DNA of 64,000 nt, taken from Alphaproteobacteria bacterium (GTDB lineage: Bacteria > Pseudomonadota > Alphaproteobacteria > GCA-2746255). The notes under the pieces were generated by a model. The model had not been told where the DNA came from and did not search any database. It worked only from the letters and a program-made list of their open reading frames with translations. The stretch's first letter is position 1, and the number at the start of each line of letters is the position of its first letter. The stretch lies in the NCBI GenBank assembly GCA_021296325.1, contig JAGWAR010000001.1:215159-279158 (forward strand). The letters run 5' to 3'. Made by a program: the position numbers and the translations under genes. Of the stretch, positions 18,271-26,914 are shown piece after piece.

Positions 18271-19557
18271 TTGAGCGTAGCGGAATCCAAAACGAACGAC
18301 GGTTTACGGCTTCAGATGCAAAAACTGGGCGCCGATGCGCGCCTGGCCGCGGGGACGCTTGCCCACGCCTCGGCAAAAGCCAAGAACGCCGCGCTCCTTG
18401 CCGCCGCCGCCGCCCTTCGTGCCGACAAGGCGGCGATCCTGGAAGCGAACGCGAAGGACGTTGCCGAAACAAAACAAGCGGGCGATGCGACGGCTGCCTT
18501 TCTGGACCGGTTGACCCTCGACGAGGCGCGCATCGAGGCCATGGCCAGCGGGCTTGAGACGGTGGCCGGACTTCCCGACCCGGTCGGTGAAATCATGGCG
18601 GAATGGAGCCGGCCGAACGGGCTTCGCATCCGGCGCGTTCGCGTGCCGCTTGGCGTCATCGGCGTGATTTTCGAAGCCCGCCCGAACGTGACGGCAGACG
18701 CCGGCGGGCTTTGCCTGAAGGCAGGCAATCCGGTCATTCTTCGCCCCGGATCCGAATGTTTTCATTCGGCGCACGCCGTGTTGGAACGGTTGCGGCATGG
18801 GTTGAAACTTGCCGACCTTCCGGAAACGGTCGTGCAGATCGTCCCGACCCGGGACCGGGCCGCCGTCGGCGAAATGCTGAAGATGACGGACAGCATCGAC
18901 ATCATCGTGCCGCGTGGCGGCAAGTCCTTGATTGAACGCGTGATTCAGGAAAGCCAGATTCCGGTTCTCCGGCATCTCGATGGCATCTGCCACGTCTATG
19001 CCGATCGCGCCGCCGACTTGGAGAAGGCGCAGAAGATTGCCCTAAACGCAAAGATGCGCCGTCCCGGCATCTGCGGCGCGATGGAAACCCTGCTGGTCGA
19101 TGCGGCGATTGCCGAACGTTTCCTTCCCGCCGCCCTTCGGGCATTGGCGGAAGCGGGGTGTGAAATTCGCGGCGACGAAAAAACACGCAGCCTTTATCCG
19201 GATGCGAAGGCGGCAACGGAAGCGGATTGGTCGACGGAATATCTGGACGCCATTCTTTCGGTGCGCGTCGTCGACGGCCTGAACGACGCCATTGCGCACA
19301 TCAACCGTTATGGGTCTCACCATACGGATTCGATCGTGACGGAAGACGAAGCGGCTGCGAAAATTTTTCTCGATCACGTGGACAGCGCCATTGTCGTGCA
19401 AAACGCCTCGACCCAATTTGCCGATGGCGGCGAGTTCGGTATGGGGGCCGAGATCGGTATTTCAACCGGCCGTTTGCATGCGCGCGGTCCGGTCGGCGTC
19501 GAGCAATTGACGACCTACAAATACCTTGTTCTTGGTGACGGTCAGGTGCGCCCCTGA
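18271..19557 (+). CDS. proA: Gamma-glutamyl phosphate reductase
   Basis: Second step of proline synthesis, NADPH reduction of gamma-glutamyl phosphate to glutamate semialdehyde. About 428 residues in an aldehyde-dehydrogenase fold: [19 protein letters not shown], the [10 protein letters not shown] nucleotide region, the catalytic cysteine in [13 protein letters not shown] and [20 protein letters not shown]. The start is a TTG; TTG 18271 has GAAAGGGA about nine bases upstream, while TTG 18247 overlaps the proB stop. Which is used cannot be decided from sequence. Confidence 0.95.
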   Translation: MSVAESKTNDGLRLQMQKLGADARLAAGTLAHASAKAKNAALLAAAAALRADKAAILEANAKDVAETKQAGDATAAFLDRLTLDEARIEAMASGLETVAGLPDPVGEIMAEWSRPNGLRIRRVRVPLGVIGVIFEARPNVTADAGGLCLKAGNPVILRPGSECFHSAHAVLERLRHGLKLADLPETVVQIVPTRDRAAVGEMLKMTDSIDIIVPRGGKSLIERVIQESQIPVLRHLDGICHVYADRAADLEKAQKIALNAKMRRPGICGAMETLLVDAAIAERFLPAALRALAEAGCEIRGDEKTRSLYPDAKAATEADWSTEYLDAILSVRVVDGLNDAIAHINRYGSHHTDSIVTEDEAAAKIFLDHVDSAIVVQNASTQFADGGEFGMGAEIGISTGRLHARGPVGVEQLTTYKYLVLGDGQVRP

Positions 19558-19592
19558 AGACGCGAAACGGAAACGCCGTTCTTGTCCCGGCT

Positions 19593-20243
19593 GTGCGTCG
19601 CCCCAATTTGCGCATTGGTCTTCTTGGTGGCTCTTTCAACCCGGCGCATGACGGGCATCGTCACGTGAGTCTGCTGGCGCTTCGAAAGTTGGGCCTGGAT
19701 GAAGTGTGGTGGCTGGTGTCACCGCAGAATCCATTGAAGCCCGAAAAAGGCATGGCGCCGTTGAAGGCACGCCTTCGTCAGGCGGAAGCCGTCGCGCGGC
19801 ACCCGCGCATTCGCGTGACCGACCTCGAGTCGCAATTCGGAACCCGCTACACGATCGACACGCTGCGCACCCTTTTTCGCGCCTTTCCGGGATGCCATTT
19901 CGTCTGGCTGATGGGGGCAGACAACCTGGCACAGATTTCCAAATGGCGGGACTGGACATCCATTTTCAGGACCGTACCCATTGCAGTTTTCGACCGTCCT
20001 TCTTATGCTTTTTCCGCATCAACGGGTCTTGCATCGCGGCGATATGGGCTTTCCTGTCTTCCGGAACGGTTTGCAAAAAAATTGGTGACCATGAAGCCAC
20101 CGGTATGGGTGTTTTTCCGGACGGCGCTTAGCCCGGTTTCGGCGACGCGCATCCGTCGGCAGAGCAGCGGTTCCGGCGTACGCGGCCTTGTTCGTCGGCC
20201 CGCAATCGGTTCTTTTTGGCGGCCAGGGGGGACAGCGCGCTGA
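19593..20243 (+). CDS. nadD: Nicotinate-nucleotide adenylyltransferase
   Basis: Adenylates nicotinate mononucleotide in NAD synthesis. A 216-residue nucleotidyltransferase with GLLGGSFNPAHDGHRHVS near the N-terminus, WWLVSPQNPLK, FVWLMGADNLAQISKW and the closing SPVSATRIR motif. The start is a GTG with no clear ribosome site close by, and it lies 35 bases after proA. The C-terminal 40 residues are arginine/glycine-rich beyond the normal end. Its stop lies inside the next gene's frame. Confidence 0.93.
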   Translation: MRRPNLRIGLLGGSFNPAHDGHRHVSLLALRKLGLDEVWWLVSPQNPLKPEKGMAPLKARLRQAEAVARHPRIRVTDLESQFGTRYTIDTLRTLFRAFPGCHFVWLMGADNLAQISKWRDWTSIFRTVPIAVFDRPSYAFSASTGLASRRYGLSCLPERFAKKLVTMKPPVWVFFRTALSPVSATRIRRQSSGSGVRGLVRRPAIGSFWRPGGTAR

Positions 20244-20626
20244 GCACGAAGAAACGGCTCACTTCAAGGAAGCTTGGGGAATTGATTCAAGCCTCCCTGG
20301 AAGACGACAAGGCGGAAGACATCGTCGTCATCGATCTCAAGGGAAAATCCGACATTGCCGATAGCATGTTGATCGCAACCGGCCGTTCCTCGCGCCAGGT
20401 CGTGGCCATGGCCCAGCACGTGATCGAGCGGCTGAAGGCGTACGGCCTTGTCAGCGTGCCGACCGAGGGGATCCAGCACGGGGACTGGGTTTTGATCGAT
20501 GCGGGCGATGCGATCGTCCATCTTTTCCGGCCGGAAGTGCGTGCCTTCTACAATCTGGAAAAAATGTGGGACATGCCGTTGCCGGATTCAGATCGTCCCG
20601 CCGATGCGATAAGTCCCGGCGGCTGA
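20216..20626 (+). CDS. rsfS: Ribosomal silencing factor RsfS
   Basis: About 136 residues of the RsfS/Iojap family, which binds L14 and blocks subunit joining in starved cells. The core LIQASLEDDKAEDIVVIDL, the DSMLIATGRSSRQV segment, GDWVLIDAGDAIVHLF and YNLEKMWDM are diagnostic. The start is not an ATG: TTG 20216 opens the frame, but a GGGGGGA site sits just ahead of CTG 20240, which overlaps the nadD stop (CTGA). Either start leaves the conserved domain whole. It is followed ten bases later by rlmH. Confidence 0.94.
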   Translation: MAARGDSALSTKKRLTSRKLGELIQASLEDDKAEDIVVIDLKGKSDIADSMLIATGRSSRQVVAMAQHVIERLKAYGLVSVPTEGIQHGDWVLIDAGDAIVHLFRPEVRAFYNLEKMWDMPLPDSDRPADAISPGG

Positions 20627-20636
20627 CGGGCGTAGC

Positions 20637-21101
20637 GTGGCCTTCACCATCTGGATGATTGCTGTCGGACGCCTTCGGGACGGACCGGAACGCGCGCTTT
20701 TCGAGGCTTACGCCGGGCGCCTGCAATGGCCGGTCCGGGTCGAGGAAATCACGCTGAAGCCCAACCTGTCGCCCGCCGCGCAGAAGGCGCAGGCGACCCA
20801 AAAGCTTTTCGATCTGGTGCCGGAGGGGGCGGTACGGCTGGCCCTGGACGGGGGCGGCAAGACGGTTTCCAGCGCGGATTTCGCGGCCCGCATCGGCCAA
20901 TGGCGGGACGAGGGCCGGGCCGGGCTCTGCTTTTTGATCGGCGGCGCCGAAGGATTGGACAGGGTCGCCCTTGAACGGGCCGATCTCGTGCTTTCCCTTG
21001 GCGCCATGACCTGGCCGCATCTTCTGGTCCGGGGCCTGCTGGCCGAACAGCTCTACCGGGCACAACAGATCCTGACCGGGCATCCCTATCACCGGGCCTG
21101 A
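20637..21101 (+). CDS. rlmH: 23S rRNA pseudouridine-1915 N3-methyltransferase
   Basis: A 154-residue SPOUT methyltransferase that modifies pseudouridine 1915 in helix 69 of 70S ribosomes. Family signatures are MIAVGRLRDGPERALFEAYAG at the N-terminal end, an ALDGGGKTVSSADFA segment, CFLIGGAEGLD and the C-terminal MTWPHLLVRGLLAEQLYRA knot with HPYHRA at the end. The start is GTG 20637. The rsfS-rlmH pairing is common across Proteobacteria. Confidence 0.96.
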   Translation: MAFTIWMIAVGRLRDGPERALFEAYAGRLQWPVRVEEITLKPNLSPAAQKAQATQKLFDLVPEGAVRLALDGGGKTVSSADFAARIGQWRDEGRAGLCFLIGGAEGLDRVALERADLVLSLGAMTWPHLLVRGLLAEQLYRAQQILTGHPYHRA

Positions 21102-21151
21102 ATAGGGGCGCGGGCTACCGCAAGGGCAAGATTTCCCCTATATAACCTCCC

Positions 21152-22732
21152 ATGACCACGGCAAGGAAATGGCGTCCCGTCGTGCTTTGCATCCTGGATG
21201 GATGGGGGCACCGCGAGGCGCGCGAGATGAACGCGATTGCGCAGGCCAGGACGCCGAACTGGGACCGGTTCATGGCGGAATGCCCCCATGCGCTTCTCTC
21301 GGCCTCGGAAGACAAGGTGGGACTGCCCGCCGGCCAGATGGGCAATTCCGAAGTGGGCCACATGAATCTGGGTGCCGGGCGGGTCGTCCTTCAGGATTTG
21401 CCGCGTATCGATGCGGCGATCGCCGACGGCAGCCTTGCCGCGAACCCGACGCTCGGGGATTTCATCGCCAGGCTCAAGGTAAGCGGCGGCACCTGTCATT
21501 TGATGGGCCTTCTGTCGCCGGGCGGCGTGCATTCCCATCAGGCTCATATCGCCGCTCTTTGCCGCCTGTTCGCCGGGGCGGGCGTGCCGGTCGCCCTGCA
21601 CGCCTTTCTCGACGGTCGTGATACGCCGCCCAAAAGCGCAAAAGGCTATCTTGCGGCCTTTCTCGAAGAAATCGCGGGCCTGCACGGCCTGCGCGTCGCC
21701 TCCGTGATGGGGCGTTATTACGCGATGGACCGTGACAACCGCTGGGAGCGAACGAAACGGGCCTACCGCGTCCTCGCCATGGGCGAGGGGGAAAAGGCGC
21801 CGGATCCGGCGGCGGCGATCGCGGCAAGCTATGGGGAAGACGTGACGGACGAGTTCATGCTGCCGGTTGCCGTGGAAGGCTATGCCGGCATGAAGGACGG
21901 GGACGGCGTTTTCATGGCGAATTTTCGCGCCGACCGGGTTCGCCAGATTCTGGCCGCCTTGCTCGATCCCGACTTCGACGCCTTCCAACGCCCGCAACCG
22001 GTGAAGTTTGCCGCCGCCACGGGCATGACGGAATATTCGAAGAAACTTACTCCCTTTCATACCGTTCTTTTCCCCGACATCGAGCATAGGGAAATCCTGG
22101 GCGAGATCGTGGCGCGGGCCGGCAAGACGCAGCTTCGCATCGCCGAGACGGAGAAATATGCCCACGTCACTTTCTTCCTGAACGGCGGGCGGGAGGCCAG
22201 CTTTCCCGGCGAAGAGCGCATCCTGGTGCCTTCCCCTAGGGTGGCCACCTATGATTTGAAGCCGGAAATGTCCGCCTTCGAGGTGACGGACCGGCTGGTC
22301 GAGGCCGTATCAGGCGATCGCTTCGACCTGATCGTCGTGAATTATGCGAACGGCGACATGGTCGGCCACACGGGCAAGCTTGAGGCGGCAATGCAGGCGG
22401 TCGAAGCGATTGACACCTGCCTGGGCCGTCTTGCTGCCGCCGTGACGGATGCCGGCGGCGCGCTGCTGATCACCGCCGATCACGGCAACGCCGAACGGAT
22501 GGAAGATCACGCTACCGGCGAGCCGCATACGGCGCATACGCTTGACCTTGTTCCTGCCGTGCTGGTGAACGGACCCGACGCGGGCCTCAAGGACGGCGTG
22601 CTTGCGGACGTGGCGCCCACCTTGCTTGAACTTCTTGATCTGCCGCAGCCTATGGAGATGACCGGCCATTCGCTTCTTGTTTCCGGCCCTGCTTCCGAGC
22701 GGGCGAAGCCCGAAAAGCGCGCAACGACTTAA
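21152..22732 (+). CDS. gpmI: 2,3-bisphosphoglycerate-independent phosphoglycerate mutase
   Basis: Interconverts 3- and 2-phosphoglycerate in glycolysis/gluconeogenesis using two Mn ions. The 526-residue alkaline-phosphatase-superfamily enzyme shows CILDGWGHRE, GQMGNSEVGHMNLGAGR, LHAFLDGRDTPPKSA, RYYAMDRDNRW, NFRADRVRQI, VVNYANGDMVGHTG and TADHGNAERM. The Ser in GNSEVGH is the expected nucleophile. No obvious ribosome site precedes the ATG. The envC-like frame begins inside its last 56 bases. Confidence 0.96.
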   Translation: MTTARKWRPVVLCILDGWGHREAREMNAIAQARTPNWDRFMAECPHALLSASEDKVGLPAGQMGNSEVGHMNLGAGRVVLQDLPRIDAAIADGSLAANPTLGDFIARLKVSGGTCHLMGLLSPGGVHSHQAHIAALCRLFAGAGVPVALHAFLDGRDTPPKSAKGYLAAFLEEIAGLHGLRVASVMGRYYAMDRDNRWERTKRAYRVLAMGEGEKAPDPAAAIAASYGEDVTDEFMLPVAVEGYAGMKDGDGVFMANFRADRVRQILAALLDPDFDAFQRPQPVKFAAATGMTEYSKKLTPFHTVLFPDIEHREILGEIVARAGKTQLRIAETEKYAHVTFFLNGGREASFPGEERILVPSPRVATYDLKPEMSAFEVTDRLVEAVSGDRFDLIVVNYANGDMVGHTGKLEAAMQAVEAIDTCLGRLAAAVTDAGGALLITADHGNAERMEDHATGEPHTAHTLDLVPAVLVNGPDAGLKDGVLADVAPTLLELLDLPQPMEMTGHSLLVSGPASERAKPEKRATT

Positions 22733-23882
22733 TACGCGCTATTTCTTCGCCGCTCTGCTCTTGCTGACGGGCGTCTCGGCCTTTCCGGCCCATGGCGAAG
22801 ATCCCGATCGGGAACTGCGCGACGTCGAACGGGCGATCGAGGAAGGAAAGGGCCGCAAGGCGACCCTTGAAAAAAAAGCGGCATCCCTTGCGCGAAATAT
22901 CCGCGGCATTCGCAAGGAGATGATCAAGGCCGCGCGCAACACCCAGGAACGTGAAGAGGTTGTCGTCTCGCTGAAGGAACACCTCGATACGCTTGAACAA
23001 AGACTGGATGAAAAACGCCAGGCACTTAGAAAAAAGCATTACCAATTTGGAAACGTGCTTGCCGCTCTTGAGCGGCTCGCCGTGATTCCGGAGGAAATCC
23101 TTCTCGTCTTACCGGCGCGTCCCGTCGATACTATCCGTAGCATCAACCTTATCCGTTTCGCCGTTCCGAAGATCGAATCGAAGGCGGAAGAACTTCGCCG
23201 GGAACTTACGGTGTTTTCGAGCTTAAGGGCGGAGATGGTACGTCGACGGGGAGACTATTTGCAGGAAACAAAGGCGCTTGATAAGGAGCGTCGGCAGCTT
23301 GGCCAGTTGCTGAAACAAAAACAGCAACTCGAATCGAAGACGCGGGCGGAAAGCAAGAAAGAACAGGAACGGCTTCGCAAGCTCGGCACCCAGGCGAAAA
23401 ACCTTCGTGAGCTTCTGGCCCGGCTGGAGCATTCCCAGGTCGCTCTCAAGCCCCCGATCGAGGGCATTTCCTCTTTCCGCGCGGCCCGCGGCACCCTGCC
23501 ACTGCCGGCGCGCGGGCGGCTTATCCGCCGGTACGGCGAGGAAACGGAGTTCGGCGTGCCGAGCAAGGGGCTCTATATCGAGACCCTGAAATCCGCCCAG
23601 GTCGTCGCCCCCTTCGATGGCCAGATCGTTTTTGCGGGGCCTTTCCGGGGCTACGGGCTGCTCTTGATCATTCGCCACAGCGAGGGCTATCATACTCTAT
23701 TGGCAGGATTATTTCGGATTGATGGTGCCGTCGGCCAATGGGTTCTCGCCGGTGAACCGGTGGGCGCCATGGGCAGACCCGCCGCCGGAAATCCGACGCT
23801 TTATGTTGAGCTACGCCGTGAAGGCCAGGCCATAAACCTGCTACCATGGCTGGCAACGGGCAGGGAAAAGGTTAGCGGATAA
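22677..23882 (+). CDS. EnvC-like murein hydrolase activator with degenerate LytM domain
   Basis: A 401-residue periplasmic protein: an N-terminal hydrophobic export signal (YFFAALLLLTGVSAFPAHG, about residues 22-41), a long coiled coil (about 45-250, many Lys/Glu/Arg heptads) and a C-terminal M23/LytM domain. The zinc ligands of active M23 peptidases are not present: the usual HxxxD site reads SKGLYIET, and the HxH region reads YHTLLAGLF. As with E. coli EnvC it would activate a cell-division amidase rather than cut peptidoglycan. The start is TTG 22677 within gpmI. Its stop overlaps the ctpA start. Confidence 0.87.
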   Translation: MFPALLPSGRSPKSAQRLNTRYFFAALLLLTGVSAFPAHGEDPDRELRDVERAIEEGKGRKATLEKKAASLARNIRGIRKEMIKAARNTQEREEVVVSLKEHLDTLEQRLDEKRQALRKKHYQFGNVLAALERLAVIPEEILLVLPARPVDTIRSINLIRFAVPKIESKAEELRRELTVFSSLRAEMVRRRGDYLQETKALDKERRQLGQLLKQKQQLESKTRAESKKEQERLRKLGTQAKNLRELLARLEHSQVALKPPIEGISSFRAARGTLPLPARGRLIRRYGEETEFGVPSKGLYIETLKSAQVVAPFDGQIVFAGPFRGYGLLLIIRHSEGYHTLLAGLFRIDGAVGQWVLAGEPVGAMGRPAAGNPTLYVELRREGQAINLLPWLATGREKVSG

Positions 23883-25015
23883 TGCGCATCTTCGTTTCGA
23901 CGGCCATCGTCCTGGTGGGGCTTTTATTTTCCGGTCCACTCGCGGCGGTAGAAAAAGATCCGACCGAGACGTATCAGCAATTGCACTTGCTGGGCGAAGT
24001 CTTCGAACGGGTCCGGATGAACTATGTCGACGAAGTCGAAGATGCGGCGCTGATCGAAGCCGCCATCAACGGCATGCTGATCTCGCTCGACCCGCATTCC
24101 GGCTATCTTAATCCGAAAGCCTTTGAAGACATGCAGGTTCGCACGAAGGGCGAATTTGGCGGCCTTGGCATCGAAGTAACGATGGAAAACGGATTTGTAA
24201 AAGTCGTCTCGCCGATCGACGATACGCCCGCCCATCGTGCCGGGCTGCAGACCGGCGATTACATCACCCACCTGGACGGCAAGCCGGTGTTGGGTCTGAC
24301 CTTGCCGCAGGCGGTCGAGCTGATGCGCGGTGACATCGGAACAAACATCAAGCTCACCATCCGCCGCGAGGGAAGCGACCTGATCGAAGTCACGATTACC
24401 CGTGCGAAGATCAAGATTCGGTCCGTGCGTTCCCGTCTGGAAGAAAACGTCGGCTATGTACGTATCACCTCGTTCAACGAGCAGACGCAAAGCGCCGTTC
24501 GGGACGCCATTCGGGCTTTCGAGAAAAAGAAAGGCAAGAACCTACAAGGGATCGTGCTGGACCTGCGGAACAATCCCGGTGGCCTGCTGGATCAGGCCAT
24601 TGCGGTGACCGACACCTTTCTGGAGAAGGGCGAGATCGTCTCGACCCGCGGCCGTTCGGCGGACGACGCGCAACGCTTTAACGCCAATACCGGCGATCTG
24701 CTGCACGGCCTTCCGGTCGTCGTTCTAATCAATGGCGGCTCGGCTTCGGCTTCCGAGATCGTGGCGGGCGCGTTGCAGGATCACCATCGCGCCATCGTGC
24801 TTGGTACGCGTTCCTTCGGAAAGGGGTCCGTGCAGACGATTATCCCGCTTGGCAAATATGGAGCGATGCGCCTGACGACGGCGCGCTACTACACGCCTTC
24901 CGGCCGTTCCATCCAGGCCAAGGGCATCGATCCGGACATCTGGTTGAACAGGCGCGGATCGAAAAAATGGACGGTTTTGGCCGCACCCGCGAAGAAGATT
25001 TGCACGGCGCCCTGA
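23882..25015 (+). CDS. ctpA: C-terminal processing peptidase (S41), apparently frameshifted near its C-terminus
   Basis: A periplasmic tail-specific protease: signal peptide about 1-22, PDZ about 88-165, and an S41 core with Ser289 (GGSASASE) and Lys314 (SFGKGSV), 25 residues apart as in the Prc family. The frame reads KGIDPDIWLNRRGSKKW and stops at 25015. Another frame from about 24943 continues VEQARIEKMDGFGRTREEDL and ends with a RALDLIRG segment, the expected end of alphaproteobacterial CtpA. One missing base at about 24940 explains this. The core is intact, so the truncated 377-residue protein might still work. It sits in an envC-ctpA-deacetylase arrangement typical of the class. Confidence 0.9.
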   Translation: MRIFVSTAIVLVGLLFSGPLAAVEKDPTETYQQLHLLGEVFERVRMNYVDEVEDAALIEAAINGMLISLDPHSGYLNPKAFEDMQVRTKGEFGGLGIEVTMENGFVKVVSPIDDTPAHRAGLQTGDYITHLDGKPVLGLTLPQAVELMRGDIGTNIKLTIRREGSDLIEVTITRAKIKIRSVRSRLEENVGYVRITSFNEQTQSAVRDAIRAFEKKKGKNLQGIVLDLRNNPGGLLDQAIAVTDTFLEKGEIVSTRGRSADDAQRFNANTGDLLHGLPVVVLINGGSASASEIVAGALQDHHRAIVLGTRSFGKGSVQTIIPLGKYGAMRLTTARYYTPSGRSIQAKGIDPDIWLNRRGSKKWTVLAAPAKKICTAP

Positions 25016-25173
25016 CGAATGAAGAGCAGAAAGCGGCGCGCGCAAAACGGATGAAGGGTAACGAGGAAGGCGGCGCGGAAGAAGAAACGAAGGATTATCA
25101 ATTGCTTCGTGCGCTAGATCTGATCCGGGGCGTTTCCCTCTATTCCGCCCGACTGCAACGTCCGCCATCCTGA
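24943..25173 (+). pseudogene. Displaced C-terminal end of ctpA (out of frame)
   Basis: About 76 codons in the frame one base away from the main ctpA frame. It encodes VEQARIEKMDGFGRTREEDL, a charged linker, then DYQLLRALDLIRGVSLYSA. This is what normally follows KGIDPDI in CtpA homologues of Alphaproteobacteria. There is no ribosome site suggesting separate translation, so it is taken as the detached tail of ctpA. Confidence 0.75.
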
Positions 25174-25191
25174 ACGTAAGCCCGTTAGCCA

Positions 25192-26406
25192 ATGGCAGCA
25201 AAGGAACCACGTAACCCGCCGGTGAAGTCTGCCAGTGGGGGAGGTCTGCTGACGGTAAGCTGGCTGGTTCTGGTCTTGCTGATCGGCGGCGCCGTCGGCT
25301 GGCTTTTGGTCGCGGGCGAGGTGACGGATACGGAGCGGGAAAGTATCGCCGCAAGTGTCGTCGTCAAGCTGCCCCCACCCATCGTAACGGAGGCGCCCGC
25401 GGCGGAAGTTGCCACGGAACCGCCGGAAATTGCCGTCGAAGAACAGGCGAAAGAAACGGTGGAGACGCCCACGGCACCGGCCGCGTCCGCGCCCCCGGCC
25501 AAACCGGATGAGCCCGCCGAATGGGCCGAACCTGCTGAACAAACCGCCGTCCTTGTTCCGCCGCCCATCCCGCCGGCCGCGCTTTCGTTGCCGCCAGCCC
25601 CCGATCCGGCCCTCGTCGAGGAAAGCCAGAAGGGTCCCTTGCCCGCCATCGGCCAGGACGGGCGGGAACCCTGGCAGGTCTATGCCCGGCCCTTCGATGG
25701 AACGGATACGCGGCCCAAGATCGCCATCGTCGTCAACTGGCTGGGCCTAAGCGACGCGGCGACGGAGGCCGCCATCCAGGAATTGCCGGGCGGCGTGACC
25801 CTTGCCTTCGCGCCCTATGCGGAGAATTTGACGAATTGGGTGCGCCTCGCCCGCGCCGCGGGGCATGAGGTGCTGCTCAACCTGCCCATGGAGCCGCTCA
25901 ACTATCCGACGAACGATCCAGGCCCGCAGACATTGCTTACGAGTTTAAGCCCGGCCCGCAATCTCGACCGCCTTGAATGGACGCTTTCGCGGGTAACCGG
26001 CTATGTAGGGGTTACGAACTACATGGGATCGCGCTTCACGACCTCGTCGGCCTCGTTGAAACCGGTGCTGAAGGCGCTAAAGGGCCGCGGCCTGCTTTTC
26101 CTCGACAGCCGCTCCTCCTCGCGAAGCCTGGTGTCGGAGGTGGCAGGCGAGATGGCCTTGCCCTGGGTGGCGAACAACCGGTTCCTCGATAATCAGGCCT
26201 CGCGCGTGGCTATCGACGCCGAACTCGAGGCGCTCGAGGCCGTGGCCCGTAGCCAGGGCCATGCGGTTGGCATCGGCTTTCCCTATCCGGTGACGCTTGA
26301 ACGCCTTGCCGCCTGGATACCGACCCTGCAGAAAAAAGGCTTCGTCCTGGCGCCAATCAGCGCCATCGCCCAAGCGGTACCCGCAAAGCCAGAAAAATCG
26401 GAATGA
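25192..26406 (+). CDS. Divergent polysaccharide deacetylase family protein (YibQ-like)
   Basis: A 404-residue protein with one N-terminal membrane anchor (residues about 20-42, LLTVSWLVLVLLIGGAVGWL), a Pro/Ala/Glu-rich linker of about 100 residues and a C-terminal DUF610-type carbohydrate-esterase fold. Visible are RPKIAIVVNWLGLSD, the LNLPMEPLNYP segment, a GVTNYMGSRFT region, a LLFLDSRSSSRS region and VGIGFPYPVTLERL. It probably acts in the periplasm; activity in the family is poorly defined. The ctpA-deacetylase-rppH order is common in Alphaproteobacteria. It overlaps rppH by four bases. Confidence 0.88.
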   Translation: MAAKEPRNPPVKSASGGGLLTVSWLVLVLLIGGAVGWLLVAGEVTDTERESIAASVVVKLPPPIVTEAPAAEVATEPPEIAVEEQAKETVETPTAPAASAPPAKPDEPAEWAEPAEQTAVLVPPPIPPAALSLPPAPDPALVEESQKGPLPAIGQDGREPWQVYARPFDGTDTRPKIAIVVNWLGLSDAATEAAIQELPGGVTLAFAPYAENLTNWVRLARAAGHEVLLNLPMEPLNYPTNDPGPQTLLTSLSPARNLDRLEWTLSRVTGYVGVTNYMGSRFTTSSASLKPVLKALKGRGLLFLDSRSSSRSLVSEVAGEMALPWVANNRFLDNQASRVAIDAELEALEAVARSQGHAVGIGFPYPVTLERLAAWIPTLQKKGFVLAPISAIAQAVPAKPEKSE

Positions 26407-26900
26407 AAAAAGTCACCGCCGAAACCCTTCCCTACCGTCCCGGGGTCGGCATTCTGTTGTTGAACCGGGAGGGCAAGGTCTTTGTCGGCAGTCGCATTGA
26501 TACGCGCACAGACGCCTGGCAGATGCCCCAGGGCGGCATCGATCCCGGCGAAACGCCCGAAGAAGCCGCCCTTCGCGAGTGTTTGGAGGAGGTTGGCACG
26601 AACAAGGTGGAAATCACGGCCGAGAGTTCGGGCTGGTACGTTTACGACCTGCCGGACGAGCTGCTGGGGAAGATCTGGGGCGGTAAGTATCGCGGCCAGA
26701 AACAGAGATGGTTCGTATTCCGCTTTCTAGGCGAGGATACGGACATTCAGATCGACGGAGAGCATCCGGAATTTCACGATTGGCGGTGGGTCGATCTTGA
26801 GGAAATCCCCGACCTTGCCATTTACTTCAAGCGTCGGATGTACGAGGGCCTGCTTGAAGAGTTCCGCCCCGTCGTCGCGGCGTTTTTAAAACGTTCCTAA
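26403..26900 (+). CDS. rppH: RNA pyrophosphohydrolase (Nudix)
   Basis: Removes pyrophosphate from 5'-triphosphate mRNA, priming decay. A 165-residue Nudix enzyme: YRPGVGILLLNREGKVFVG, the Nudix box starting GGIDPGETPEEAALRE and ending LEEVGT, then WGGKYRGQKQRWFVFRF and PEFHDWRWVDLEEIP. These are standard for RppH/NudH. The ATG overlaps the deacetylase stop. It ends the plus-strand series; the next gene is convergent. Confidence 0.95.
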   Translation: MKKVTAETLPYRPGVGILLLNREGKVFVGSRIDTRTDAWQMPQGGIDPGETPEEAALRECLEEVGTNKVEITAESSGWYVYDLPDELLGKIWGGKYRGQKQRWFVFRFLGEDTDIQIDGEHPEFHDWRWVDLEEIPDLAIYFKRRMYEGLLEEFRPVVAAFLKRS

Positions 26901-26914
26901 AAAACGGTGGAAGG

